A stretch of 64,000 bases of DNA from Microbacterium sp. C5A9 (lineage in GTDB: Bacteria; Actinomycetota; Actinomycetes; Actinomycetales; Microbacteriaceae), in contig NZ_JABXGD010000003.1 of assembly GCF_022627955.1 (NCBI RefSeq), forward strand, positions 310,001 through 374,000. Reading direction: 5' to 3'. Position 1 is the first letter of the stretch. Each line of letters opens with the position of its first letter. A model generated the notes under the pieces. That model made no database searches. It was not told where the DNA came from and was given only the letters and a program-made list of their open reading frames with translations. Of this stretch, positions 1-8,032 are shown piece by piece. The translations under genes were made by a program, and so were the position numbers.

Positions 1-2
1 AT

Positions 3-416
3 GCCGGAGCATCCGTCCTCAAGCCCAACGCGGCCGAGCTCGTCGAGGCGACCGGCATCGCCGATCCCGTGGAGGGGGCCCGTTCCCTGATCGCGCGCGG
101 CACGGACCTCGTGCTGCTCTCGCTCGGTGCCCGCGGAATGCTCGCGGTCACGGCATCCGACGTCCTGCATGCCCGGCTCGACGCACCGCTCGCCGGAAAC
201 CCGACCGGAGCCGGCGACGCCGCGGTGGCCGCGTGCGCTGTGCTCTACGCCGACGGCATCCGCGACCTCGAGACGGTCCTGCGCCGGGCGACCGCCTGGT
301 CGGCCGCCGCCGTGCTCATGCCGTTCGCCGGAGAGATCTCCGCCGACTGGCCGGCCCTCGACGAGCGCCTGGTCGTCGCTCCCTTCGTCCCCGCCGTCCG
401 AGAGGAACGCCCGTGA
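3..416 (+). CDS. PfkB-family sugar kinase, C-terminal part (truncated by window edge)
   Basis: Open from the left edge, so the N-terminal half is missing; 137 codons are visible. The PfkB/ribokinase fold is shown by LKPNAAELVEATG near the start (the KPN..E segment before the nucleotide site) and by the C-terminal signature NPTGAGDAAVAA, whose Asp is the catalytic base in the family. These kinases phosphorylate sugars or sugar phosphates in the cytoplasm. The TGA stop overlaps the GTG of the class II aldolase by 4 bases, so the two are translationally coupled and probably act in sequence (kinase making a bisphosphate, aldolase cleaving it, as in the tagatose or fructose routes). The usual DTGAGD is NPTGAGD here. 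Substrate cannot be read from the fragment. Confidence 0.9.
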   Translation, partial: AGASVLKPNAAELVEATGIADPVEGARSLIARGTDLVLLSLGARGMLAVTASDVLHARLDAPLAGNPTGAGDAAVAACAVLYADGIRDLETVLRRATAWSAAAVLMPFAGEISADWPALDERLVVAPFVPAVREERP

Positions 417-1291
417 CCCTCGTCTCCGCCCGCGAGCTCGTGACCGATGCCGCCGCCCGCGGCACCGGCCTCGGCGCGTTCAACGTGATCCACCTCGAGA
501 CCGCCGAGGGGCTCGTGCGCGCCTCGGCCCGGGCGGGCCTGCCGGTGATCCTGCAGATCTCACAGAACTGCGCCGACTATCACGGCGGGCTCGAGCCGAT
601 CGCGCTGGCGACCCTCGCGGTGGCGCGCCGCGCCGAGACGCCGGTCGCGGTGCACCTCGACCACGCCGAGAGGCCCGACCTCGTCGACGAGGCGATCGCG
701 CTCGGCTTCGGCTCGGTCATGTTCGACGGCGGGGCGCTGCCCTACGACGACAACGTGGCGATCACCGCCGAGGTCGCCGACCGCGCACACGCCGCCGGGG
801 TCTACATCGAGGGCGAGCTGGGCGAGGTCGGCGGCAAGAACGGGGCGCACGCGCCCGGAGTCCGCACCGACCCCGACGAGGCGCGGGAGTTCGTCGCGGC
901 GACGGGCGTCGATGCGCTCGCCGTGGCCGTGGGATCGTCGCACGCCATGACGGACCGCACGGCATCGCTCGATCTCGCACTCATCAGCCGGCTGCACGAG
1001 GCGCTCCGCCGCGGCGGCCGCGAGGGGCAGCAGGTTCCGCTGGTGCTGCACGGCTCGTCGGGCGTCTCCGACGCGGTGATCGCCGACGCGGTGCGCGCGG
1101 GGATGACCAAGATCAACGTGTCGACGCATCTGAACGGGTTCTTCACCCGGGCGATCCGCTCGACGCTCGACGCCGACGAGCGGCTCGTCGATTCGCGCAG
1201 GTACCTGACGCCTGCTCGCGAGGCGCTCGCCGAGGAGGCCGCGCGCATGCTGCGCCTGTTCGCGCTCGAGACCGCCGACGTGGTGCGGTGA
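413..1291 (+). CDS. Class II fructose/tagatose-bisphosphate-type aldolase (GatY/KbaY/Fba family)
   Basis: 292 aa, GTG start overlapping the stop of the upstream kinase. Class II aldolases cleave ketose bisphosphates with a divalent metal. HLDH at about residues 81-84 matches the catalytic Asp followed by a metal-binding His; GELGEVGG around 134-141, VLHGSSG with the second metal His, and TKINVSTHLN (phosphate binding) follow in the family order. Length is normal for the family (about 285-300). In this operon with a PfkB kinase and a DeoR regulator a role in hexitol, tagatose or similar sugar catabolism is more likely than housekeeping glycolysis, but the exact sugar is inferred only from context. 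Confidence 0.9.
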   Translation: MTLVSARELVTDAAARGTGLGAFNVIHLETAEGLVRASARAGLPVILQISQNCADYHGGLEPIALATLAVARRAETPVAVHLDHAERPDLVDEAIALGFGSVMFDGGALPYDDNVAITAEVADRAHAAGVYIEGELGEVGGKNGAHAPGVRTDPDEAREFVAATGVDALAVAVGSSHAMTDRTASLDLALISRLHEALRRGGREGQQVPLVLHGSSGVSDAVIADAVRAGMTKINVSTHLNGFFTRAIRSTLDADERLVDSRRYLTPAREALAEEAARMLRLFALETADVVR

Positions 1292-1319
1292 GACTCGTGA
1301 ACCCGGGCAGGATGGAGAC

Positions 1320-2096
1320 ATGAAGCGCGCCGCCCGCCTGAACGCGATCCTCGACCTGCTGGCCGCGGACGGGGAGGTGAACGTCGATGAGCTCGTCGAC
1401 CGCTTCGGCGCCTCGGCCGCGACCACGCGCCGTGATCTCGACTCCCTCGCCGAGCAGCGCCTGCTCACCCGCACGCATGGCGGCGCGGTCGCGCACGACG
1501 TCGCGTACGAGCTGCCCATCCGCTACAAGAGCCACCAGCGCACGCAGCAGAAGGAGAGCATCGCCCAGGCCGCGGCCGCCCTCGTCGCACCGGGGATGGT
1601 CGTCGGACTCTCGGGCGGCACCACGACCACGGCGATCGCGGCGGCACTCGCCGCGCGGAGCGACCTCTCCGCCGGTCCCGGCATCACGGTCGTCACGAAC
1701 GCGGTGAACATCGCGGCGCAGCTCGCGACCCGCCCCGACATCAAGGTCGTCGTCACGGGTGGAGTGATCCACTCGCGCAGCTACGAGCTCGTCGGCCCGT
1801 TCGTCGAGCAGCTGCTGCGCGGAGTCCGCCTCGACATGGCGTTCATCGGCGTGAACGGCATGGATGCCGAGGCCGGCGCCACCACGCAGGACGAGCGCGA
1901 GGCGGCCGTGAACCGCATGATGGCCGAGCGCGCGCGCCGGGCCGTGGTCGTCACCGACAGCAGCAAGCTCGGCACGGTCGCGTTCGCGGCCGTCGGCGGT
2001 GCGGAGCTGTTCCCCGTGCTCCTCACCGACGACGGCGCGACCGCCCCCGCGCTCGCCGCGCTGCGCGCCGCGGGCTACGAGGTGCTGACCGCCTGA
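1320..2096 (+). CDS. DeoR/GlpR-family transcriptional regulator
   Basis: 258 aa. The N-terminal 57 residues form the DeoR winged helix (RLNAILDLLAADGEVNVDELVDRFGAS followed by TTRRDLDSLAEQ). The rest is the DeoR sugar-phosphate sensor domain with GLSGGTTTTAIA near residue 97, the loop that binds phosphosugar effectors in this family. ATG is preceded by GGATGGAGAC as a ribosome site. It follows the aldolase by 28 bases and probably represses this operon until a phosphorylated sugar accumulates (inference from family and position). Followed by a strong hairpin at 2131-2162. Confidence 0.93.
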   Translation: MKRAARLNAILDLLAADGEVNVDELVDRFGASAATTRRDLDSLAEQRLLTRTHGGAVAHDVAYELPIRYKSHQRTQQKESIAQAAAALVAPGMVVGLSGGTTTTAIAAALAARSDLSAGPGITVVTNAVNIAAQLATRPDIKVVVTGGVIHSRSYELVGPFVEQLLRGVRLDMAFIGVNGMDAEAGATTQDEREAAVNRMMAERARRAVVVTDSSKLGTVAFAAVGGAELFPVLLTDDGATAPALAALRAAGYEVLTA

Positions 2097-2130
2097 CCCC
2101 GCGGCGGTCTCCTCCGGTCGGACTCCTTAT

Positions 2131-2162
2131 GGGGATGCCGCGATCCCTGTCGCGACATCCCC
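2131..2162. terminator. Hairpin terminator between convergent genes
   Basis: Arms 2131-2143 and 2150-2162: GGGGATG pairs with CATCCCC and CGCGA with TCGCG around one mismatch, with a 6-nt loop. It lies 34 bases after the deoR stop and could also serve the CHAT operon coming from the right. A second, smaller stem (GCTTCG/CGAAGC, 2242-2257, 4-nt loop) is nearer the CHAT stop and is followed on the minus strand by GGTTTTTGGGG. Confidence 0.7.
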
Positions 2163-2328
2163 GGAGCAGATGGTGTCCTGCCGTCCTCACACTCCCCAGT
2201 GAATGAGGTTCCCCAAAAACCGACTTCTGCGCCTCCCTCGCGCTTCGTTCCCGAAGCCCTTCGCATGGCACCTTCTGCAGATAAGGAGCAGGTCGGCGAT
2301 GTTCTGATACATCGACTGGAGAAAACTT

Positions 2329-4797
2329 TCAGAGCCCGCTGCCGTGGCACTGGAACGGGGCTGTCAGGCCGGTCGATGCGGATGCCGAGGCCAGGGCGAC
2401 CGCCGGGGCGACACCGCGAGCCAGCTCGGAGTGCATGGCTCCCAGAAGCTCGCACGCCACGTCGTCGGCGACCACGACGGGAGCCGCGATCACGCTGCGG
2501 GTGCCGGCGTGCAGCCACACCCGGGTCATGCCCAGCGCCTCCTCGCCCCAGCGCACCGACGAGCGGCCGAGCTCGCACGCCGAGAGCACCACGGTCTCGG
2601 GTGCGCGCGGGATCAGGTCGACGTCGTAGCCGAACAGCGTGCCGTCGGCGAGCTCGAATCCCGAGAACAGCGGGTTGTCGACCGCGTGCCGACCGTGCGC
2701 GGCGATGTGCAGCACATCGACCTGCGCGGCGAGGTCGGTGACCGTCGCCACCCTCGCATCGGCGCCGGTGATGACGCGCGGGTCGGCTCCGGGAGCGGCA
2801 CGCGCGTCGCGCCAGGCACTCGCCGCGGTGCGCACCTCCTCGTCGGCGCGCGCGACGCGGGGCCCGGCCGTGAAGCCCGCGGTCTTCGTCGCGGCACGGG
2901 TGCGTGGGGGGTGCGGCGCCGACTCGTCGCCGAGCCAGCGGGACACCGAGGTCGCGAGGGTGAACGGCACCCCCGCCATGCCGGGGAGCATCGCCCAGGG
3001 CACGCCCGCGAGGATGCCGGGCACCGTCAGCGCGAGACGGTCGGCGCCGCCCGCCGCGGCGCGGACAGGCGCGAGCAGGGCCTCGTCGAGAGCCCGCAGC
3101 CTCTCGTCGAGCGATCGCATCACCGTCTGCGCCATCGGGCCGCCGCGCGTGAGGGCGGCGACGTCGAGGTCGGCCCTGAGCCCGTCGAGGGCGCGCTGGA
3201 TGCGGGGCCACGGCAGGTCGACGATCGACGATCCGGCAGGACCCACCGTCACGCAGACGAGGGCGGTGCCGGTGTAGACGTACGCCAGCACGGCCGTGTC
3301 GTCGTCGAGCCGCGCGCGCGTCTGCGCCAGATCGAGGCGCCCGCGGCTGCCGGCGACCCTGGTCGCCGTCCACTGACGGTCGCGCACCCGGTCACGCAGC
3401 TCCCGCACCCGCGCGTCGGTGGTCCAGTCGGATCCGGCGAGGTCGGCGCGCAGCATCCGCAGCTCCGCCAGGTCGGCGGCGAGCTCGGGATCTCGGGGCG
3501 GACGCACCGGCGCGACCTGCTGGCTGAGGTGCCGCGCACGCTCCGACCAGTCGAACAGCACCTCGGCATCACCCGATCGCGCGGCCGCGGCGAGGCCGGC
3601 GAACATCAGCTCGGTACCGTGCATCGCGACGGAGGCCTGGAGGTCGAGCGCACCGAACGACTGCTGCCAGGCGGTGAGCAGATCGAGCCCCTGCGCGGCG
3701 ATGCGCCGTGCCTCGGCATCGCGTCCGGCGGCGGATGCCCGCAGGGCGCGCACCTCGTGCGATCGCAGTCGGAGCGGCGTCGGGGCATCGGCGGCGAGCC
3801 GCGGCATGCGTCCTCCCCCCGCGAGGCGCGACGTGAGCGTCAGCGCCGTGGCCTCGGTGCGGAAGCCGCCGCGGGCCAGCGTCGCCGCGGTGCGCGTGAA
3901 CATCTCGGCATCGGGGGTCGAGCCGGGGCGCGAGCGGATGCGCGCCTCGAGGCGCACCGCCTCGGCCCGCGCCGCCCAGGCATCGCTGCCGAGCGCGGTG
4001 AAACGGCGGGCCGCCGTCGCGGCGGCCCGCTCGGCACCCGGGGCGTCGTGTCGCAGCAGCGATCGTGCGAGGTGGAACTCCGCCTCACCGCGGGCCTGCC
4101 GCATCCGCTGCGCGCCGAACCGCACGGCGACCGCGCCGAGCAGATCCTCCGCCTCGGTGGTGAGCCCCGCGTCGCGCAGCACCTCGGCCCGGTCGAGATC
4201 GCTGATCGCGGCGGCGAGGTCGCTCGTGGCGGCGAGGATCGGGCGCGACGCCGTCATCAGGGCGAGGGCCGTGACCAGGTCGCCGCCGAGCAGTGCGGCG
4301 TAGCCGAGGTTGTGCCGGGCCTCGGCCAGAGGCTCCTCGGCGCCGTGCGACTCGTAGGCGGCCGCGGCGCGGCGGAGGTCCGCGGTGCAGTCGTCGAGCC
4401 GATGGCGCTGCATGCCGACGATCGAGCGGCTCATCAGCAGGTTCGCGCTCGCGACCGAGTTCTCGTCGAGCGCGTCGATCGCGAGGGTCAGGAACGCGTC
4501 GGCCTCGTCGAGGCGGCCGGTGTGCATGAGCAGTGTGCCGAGCTGACCGTGCGCGAGCGCGATCGTCTCGGTGCTGATTCCCGGACGGGTGAGTGCCGCC
4601 CGCGACAGGCGTTCGGCCTCGGCGGGTTCGCCGGTCTGCGCGAGGACGTATGCGCGCGTCCCGTCGATGCGCGCCAGCAGGTCCTCGTCGTCGGTGCGCG
4701 CGGATGCGGCCGCCAGCGCGCGTCGAGCCTGCGCGAACCGTCGGGAGTTGGCTGCGTCGACGCCGCGCTGATGCAGCTCGCGCGCAGTCAGGGGCAT
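2329..4797 (-). CDS. TPR-CHAT caspase-like protease
   Basis: 822 aa, last gene of a four-gene minus-strand operon, 92 bases after the subtilase gene. Roughly residues 1-300 are degenerate TPR helices (repeated A..LG.LL...G...EA patterns). The C-terminal third is a CHAT domain, a caspase/separase-like cysteine protease. The catalytic pair is present: His in HIAAHGRH (about H701) and Cys in VLSACELG (about C741), followed by the typical ending TAPFQCHGSG. No signal peptide, so cytoplasmic. CHAT proteases usually cut one specific partner protein when a sensor domain is triggered; here candidate partners are the co-transcribed sigma factor, the 164-aa protein, or the protease at 4890-6458. The start at MPLTARELHQ is chosen because coding bias ends there and the open frame upstream overlaps the subtilase. 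Function in the cell is unknown. Confidence 0.9.
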   Translation of the reverse strand: MPLTARELHQRGVDAANSRRFAQARRALAAASARTDDEDLLARIDGTRAYVLAQTGEPAEAERLSRAALTRPGISTETIALAHGQLGTLLMHTGRLDEADAFLTLAIDALDENSVASANLLMSRSIVGMQRHRLDDCTADLRRAAAAYESHGAEEPLAEARHNLGYAALLGGDLVTALALMTASRPILAATSDLAAAISDLDRAEVLRDAGLTTEAEDLLGAVAVRFGAQRMRQARGEAEFHLARSLLRHDAPGAERAAATAARRFTALGSDAWAARAEAVRLEARIRSRPGSTPDAEMFTRTAATLARGGFRTEATALTLTSRLAGGGRMPRLAADAPTPLRLRSHEVRALRASAAGRDAEARRIAAQGLDLLTAWQQSFGALDLQASVAMHGTELMFAGLAAAARSGDAEVLFDWSERARHLSQQVAPVRPPRDPELAADLAELRMLRADLAGSDWTTDARVRELRDRVRDRQWTATRVAGSRGRLDLAQTRARLDDDTAVLAYVYTGTALVCVTVGPAGSSIVDLPWPRIQRALDGLRADLDVAALTRGGPMAQTVMRSLDERLRALDEALLAPVRAAAGGADRLALTVPGILAGVPWAMLPGMAGVPFTLATSVSRWLGDESAPHPPRTRAATKTAGFTAGPRVARADEEVRTAASAWRDARAAPGADPRVITGADARVATVTDLAAQVDVLHIAAHGRHAVDNPLFSGFELADGTLFGYDVDLIPRAPETVVLSACELGRSSVRWGEEALGMTRVWLHAGTRSVIAAPVVVADDVACELLGAMHSELARGVAPAVALASASASTGLTAPFQCHGSGL

Positions 4798-4889
4798 CCA
4801 ACCAGAATGCCGGTCTGCTCGGTGTCTGGGAAGGCCTGTGACGGCATCCGTGGCTCTCGGCGTTCCGATGCTGCGCCGTCTGCCCCCGG

Positions 4890-6458
4890 CTACTCCCGCG
4901 TGACCGGGGTGGGCAGGGCCTTCAGCACCGCCGCGACGGCCTTGGCCGCCGCATCCCGGGTGATGCCCTGCGGCGGAACCGTGCCGAGCCGCGCGGCGAT
5001 GCGCCCCGCGACGAACGGCGCCGCGAACGACGTGCCGCTCCAGATCGAGAATCCGCCGCGGTAGTCGTCGGGGTCGATCGTCTCGCGACGCAGCCCGTCG
5101 ACGTCCGCCCTGGTCGTGGCCTGCTCGCCGCCCACGAACGCGGGTGACGTGCTGACGACGGCGGCTCCCGGTGCGTAGACCCGAACCCAGGGGCCGACGT
5201 TCGAGAACAGCGCGACCGATCGGGCCGACGGGTTGAGAGCGCCGACCGAGACCAGCGGAGCATCTGCGTCGGCAGGAATGCCGTTGTCGGCTCCGGGCCA
5301 GGGCCAGAGGGATGCCGGGAACGACGGGCGATCGATGGCGTCGTTGCCCGCCGAGCAGACGACGATGCATCCGAGCTCGCGCGCCGTCGTGAGGATCGCC
5401 TCGAGGGTGCGGCTGAACAGGCCGTCGGTCGGCGTCTCGTGGTAGTACCCGAGCGACAGGTTGAGCACGTCGATCGGATGCCCGGTCGACGGGTCCTCCC
5501 GATGACGGCGCAGCAGCTCGACGACCTGCGAGACCGTGACGAGGAACGTGCTCTCGTCGATCACGCCGAGCGCGCCGGCCATGCGCACCGACAGGATGTC
5601 GGCATCCGGCGCCGTCTGCCGGATGATCCCCGCGATGAACGTGCCGTGACCCGCCACCGCGTCGATCTCGCCGTCGAGCTGCCCGTACAGATCCGGATAG
5701 CGCTCGGGGTCGGCGTCGTCGGTGAGTCCCACCGGCACCCCGTCGAGCTCGACATGCCGGGTGACGATGTCGTCGGGCAGCCACTCGTGCGTGCCGCAGC
5801 CGGTGTCGAGCACCGCGACGACAGGACGTCGCCCGCGCTTCGGAGCGGCCGCGCGCTGCGGCGCCGCGCCGATCCAGGTCACCGGCTGCCGGGCGCCGCG
5901 ACCGGGCTCGAGGTAGTCGTCGCTGCCGCCCGCGCCGGCTCCGCGCACCGGGTTGGTGCGGCTGAACGGGTTGGTGCGGCTGAAGGGATTGGTGCGGCTG
6001 AACGGGTTGAGCCCGACCGGGTCGATCGACAGCACGTGCTCGAGACTCGTGCGCGGCATCGGGGTGCCCGTGCTGCGCCGTGCGCGCTGCAGCACGCGCC
6101 AGGCGTCGGGCGGCACGGGCGACTCGCCGCGGCTCGGCTCATCGGGTGTCGTGAGGTGCGCGCGCAGGAAGCCCGCGACGCCGGGCAGCAGCGGTCCTGC
6201 CGCGAGTCGCGTCTCCGGCGACTCGAGGTCGAGGTTCCAGCCGAACGATCGCGCGGCGTCGATCAGCGCGCGGATCTCGCCGTCGTACGCCTCGTTGTCG
6301 TCGTCGCGGTCGTTCGTGATGAGAAGTCGCTCGGGCAGGTAGGCGGTCGGGAAGGCGCGCACGCCGCCGACCGGCTCCACGGTCGGATCCAGGGCCGCGC
6401 CGCGACGGATCGATCCCTCCGCGCGATCCTGCCAGGTCCACCCTCGGGGCTGCTCCAT
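4890..6458 (-). CDS. Cytoplasmic subtilisin-like (S8) serine protease with NPFSRT repeats
   Basis: 522 aa. The subtilase catalytic set is complete: Asp218 in AVLDTG, His271 in GHGTFIAG, oxyanion Asn372 in SAGN, Ser477 in SGTSFAAP. There is no signal peptide or membrane segment, so it probably acts inside the cell, unlike most actinobacterial subtilases. The first ~145 residues are an extra domain (contains RLLITNDRDDDNEAYDGEIRALID) that I do not recognise. Between it and the protease domain lie three perfect copies of NPFSRT (residues 151-168) plus a fourth partial NP. GAGGAGAGG precedes the ATG as ribosome site. Lies between the sigma/164-aa pair and the TPR-CHAT gene in one operon. Confidence 0.93.
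   Translation of the reverse strand: MEQPRGWTWQDRAEGSIRRGAALDPTVEPVGGVRAFPTAYLPERLLITNDRDDDNEAYDGEIRALIDAARSFGWNLDLESPETRLAAGPLLPGVAGFLRAHLTTPDEPSRGESPVPPDAWRVLQRARRSTGTPMPRTSLEHVLSIDPVGLNPFSRTNPFSRTNPFSRTNPVRGAGAGGSDDYLEPGRGARQPVTWIGAAPQRAAAPKRGRRPVVAVLDTGCGTHEWLPDDIVTRHVELDGVPVGLTDDADPERYPDLYGQLDGEIDAVAGHGTFIAGIIRQTAPDADILSVRMAGALGVIDESTFLVTVSQVVELLRRHREDPSTGHPIDVLNLSLGYYHETPTDGLFSRTLEAILTTARELGCIVVCSAGNDAIDRPSFPASLWPWPGADNGIPADADAPLVSVGALNPSARSVALFSNVGPWVRVYAPGAAVVSTSPAFVGGEQATTRADVDGLRRETIDPDDYRGGFSIWSGTSFAAPFVAGRIAARLGTVPPQGITRDAAAKAVAAVLKALPTPVTRE
5955..6008 (-). repeat. Three 18-bp tandem repeats encoding NPFSRT
   Basis: Three 18-bp units in frame within the S8 protease gene, coding residues 151-168, differing by single bases (gaacgg/gaaggg/gaacgg variants). 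They sit in the linker between the N-terminal domain and the catalytic domain. Confidence 0.95.
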
Positions 6459-6539
6459 CGTCGGTCCTCTCCTCGCGGGCTGAGCCGCGTCGTGTGTGCG
6501 GGAGAACCCCGCGGCCTGTGCGGGTCGCCCCGCGGTGGA

Positions 6540-7034
6540 TCACAACTCGAACTGCGGTGTCGACAGGGTGCGCTGCTGGTCGCCGGCCGTGGTGGTGAGG
6601 CGCACGAGGGTCAGCCCGTCGGGAACGTCGTCGAACACGAACCGTCCGGTGTCGCTCGCGGTGGTGGTGCGGCGGCGCTCTCCCTGTGCGAGCTCCACGC
6701 CGGCGGCGGCGGTGTCGACCCAGCCGTCGATGCGGTGGCGTCCGTTCTCCGTGCGGGTGACGTGCAGCAGGATGCTGGTCGTGCCGTCGCTGAACTGCAG
6801 GGTCAGCGCATCGGCGTCGCCGCGCACCGCGCTGAGCGGCTGTTCGACCAGTGTCAGCAGGGCGTACTCCTCCGAGAGCCCCTCGGCGGCGACGGACGCG
6901 ATCATCCGGTCGATCAGCGTCGCCGGCATCGGGTCGACGTCGCGCCAGAGCGCACGCAGTCGGGCGAACAGGGCGGCGTCGTCGCTCGCCTCGTTCTCGC
7001 CCTGCCCGCTGTGACTCGGGTCATCGTCGCTCAT
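6540..7034 (-). CDS. 164-aa protein co-translated with the sigma factor; possible sigma partner
   Basis: Begins with ATGA overlapping the sigma-factor stop, so made in step with it. Residues 1-30 are acidic and disordered; about 20-60 (LFARLRALWRDVDPMPATLIDRMIASVAAEGL) is a short helical segment like the N-terminus of small sigma-associated proteins; the remainder (about 70-164) is beta-rich and ends with SDTGRFVFDDVPDGLTLVRL, resembling a carboxypeptidase-regulatory or transthyretin-like sandwich. No transmembrane segment and no zinc-binding HxxxCxxC, so not a classic ZAS anti-sigma factor. Its role is not known; a regulator or proteolytic target within this operon is a reasonable guess. Confidence 0.85.
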   Translation of the reverse strand: MSDDDPSHSGQGENEASDDAALFARLRALWRDVDPMPATLIDRMIASVAAEGLSEEYALLTLVEQPLSAVRGDADALTLQFSDGTTSILLHVTRTENGRHRIDGWVDTAAAGVELAQGERRRTTTASDTGRFVFDDVPDGLTLVRLTTTAGDQQRTLSTPQFEL

Positions 7035-7666
7035 GGCGCGCCCTCCGTCCGCGGTGTCGGGGCGTCGAGCAGATCACGCAGCTTGGCGAGGCAGCGTCGA
7101 CGCGTGGGTCCGATGCTGCCGACCGGCATCGCCAGATCGGCGGCGAGCCGCGCGTAGTCCGGGCGCTCCTCGAAGGCGATCACCCGCAGCAGCTGCTGGC
7201 AGCGCTCGGCGAGGCGCGTCACCGCCGACCACAGGCGACGGTTCTCGTCTCCCGTCGCGGCGTGGTCTTCGGCCGACTGCTGCGCGGGCAGCAGCGCGTC
7301 GAGAGCATCCGTCTCCGTCGTATCGGCCCGGTTGTGCGCCTTGCCGGCCCGCCAGGCCTCGCGGCGGGCGGTCGTCGTCAGCCAGGCCGAGACGGCACGG
7401 GGCTCGGCGATCGACCGGTGACCGCGCACGAGCTGCAACCAGGTGGTCTGGATCACGTCCTCGGCCAGCGTGCGCTCGAGCCCGTATGCGCGCACCACAT
7501 GCCAGAGGACAGGCGTCATCAACCGCACGAGGTCGTCCATCGCGCGGCTGTCGCCGTCTCGCCATGCGTCGAAGAGGTCGGCGGCTCGCTTCCAGCGTGC
7601 CGCTCCGTCGTCCGGCGCAGGATCGAAGGCGGCGCCATCGGGTGCGCCGTCGATCATGAGTCCCAT
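7031..7666 (-). CDS. ECF-like RNA polymerase sigma factor
   Basis: 211 aa from the ATG at 7666. Region 2 is seen in LFDAWRDGDSRAMDDLVRLMTPVLWHVVR...AEDVIQTTWLQLVRG and region 4 in RCQQLLRVIAFEERPDYARLAADLAMPVGSIGPTRRRCLAKLRDLL, the standard two-domain ECF layout. It heads the operon that carries the 164-aa protein, the S8 protease and the TPR-CHAT protease, and probably directs their transcription or is itself controlled by them. The start is uncertain: ATGs at 7657, 7666 and 7711 are all in frame and none has a clear ribosome site. Confidence 0.88.
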   Translation of the reverse strand: MGLMIDGAPDGAAFDPAPDDGAARWKRAADLFDAWRDGDSRAMDDLVRLMTPVLWHVVRAYGLERTLAEDVIQTTWLQLVRGHRSIAEPRAVSAWLTTTARREAWRAGKAHNRADTTETDALDALLPAQQSAEDHAATGDENRRLWSAVTRLAERCQQLLRVIAFEERPDYARLAADLAMPVGSIGPTRRRCLAKLRDLLDAPTPRTEGAP

Positions 7667-7810
7667 TGTGATCACATCATCAAGGAGCACGGCAAGAGCC
7701 CGGTGATACATGGACTCGGTCAATTTCTCCACAGATCGCGTCGTCTCGGCATCCGGTCGTGCCCGTCTGCGCGATCTCGCCCCACGCGATGCACCCGATA
7801 CCGTGGAGAG

Positions 7811-8029
7811 GTGATCGCCCTCGCCGTCGTGCTCTTCCTCAACGCCGCCTTCAACATCGTGGTCTGGCCCCGCTTCTACAAGCGGATCGCCACCGACCCG
7901 CGGGCGCGGGACGCCGACGGCAAGGCCACGACGTTCCTCACGGTGCACGTCGTGCTGATCTCGATCGCCCTCGTGCTGGCCGTGGTCTCGGTGCTCGTCG
8001 GCGTCGCCGCCCTCACCGGGGCGCTCTGA
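7811..8029 (+). CDS. SCO4848-like small membrane protein
   Basis: 72 aa, GTG start. Two membrane helices, residues 2-17 and about 46-68, separated by a short charged loop; the FNIVVWPRFYKRI motif after helix 1 and TTFLTVHVVLISIAL at the start of helix 2 match the SCO4848 family of actinobacterial membrane proteins as I know it. Function unknown. A TACCGT box at 7799-7804 lies 6 nt before the GTG, which suggests a leaderless transcript, though GGAGAG could also serve as a ribosome site. Ends 3 bases before the stop of the convergent gene. Confidence 0.8.
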   Translation: MIALAVVLFLNAAFNIVVWPRFYKRIATDPRARDADGKATTFLTVHVVLISIALVLAVVSVLVGVAALTGAL

Positions 8030-8032
8030 CGA

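Noticed and set aside
2329-4797. TPR-CHAT protein as part of a CRISPR-linked Craspase
   Set aside because: No CRISPR repeats, Cas7-11/gRAMP or other cas gene is present in the window; only the architecture is alike.
2344-5064. 906-codon open frame opposite the CHAT gene
   Set aside because: Antisense shadow rich in Arg, Gly and His without domains; the CHAT catalytic motifs are on the other strand.
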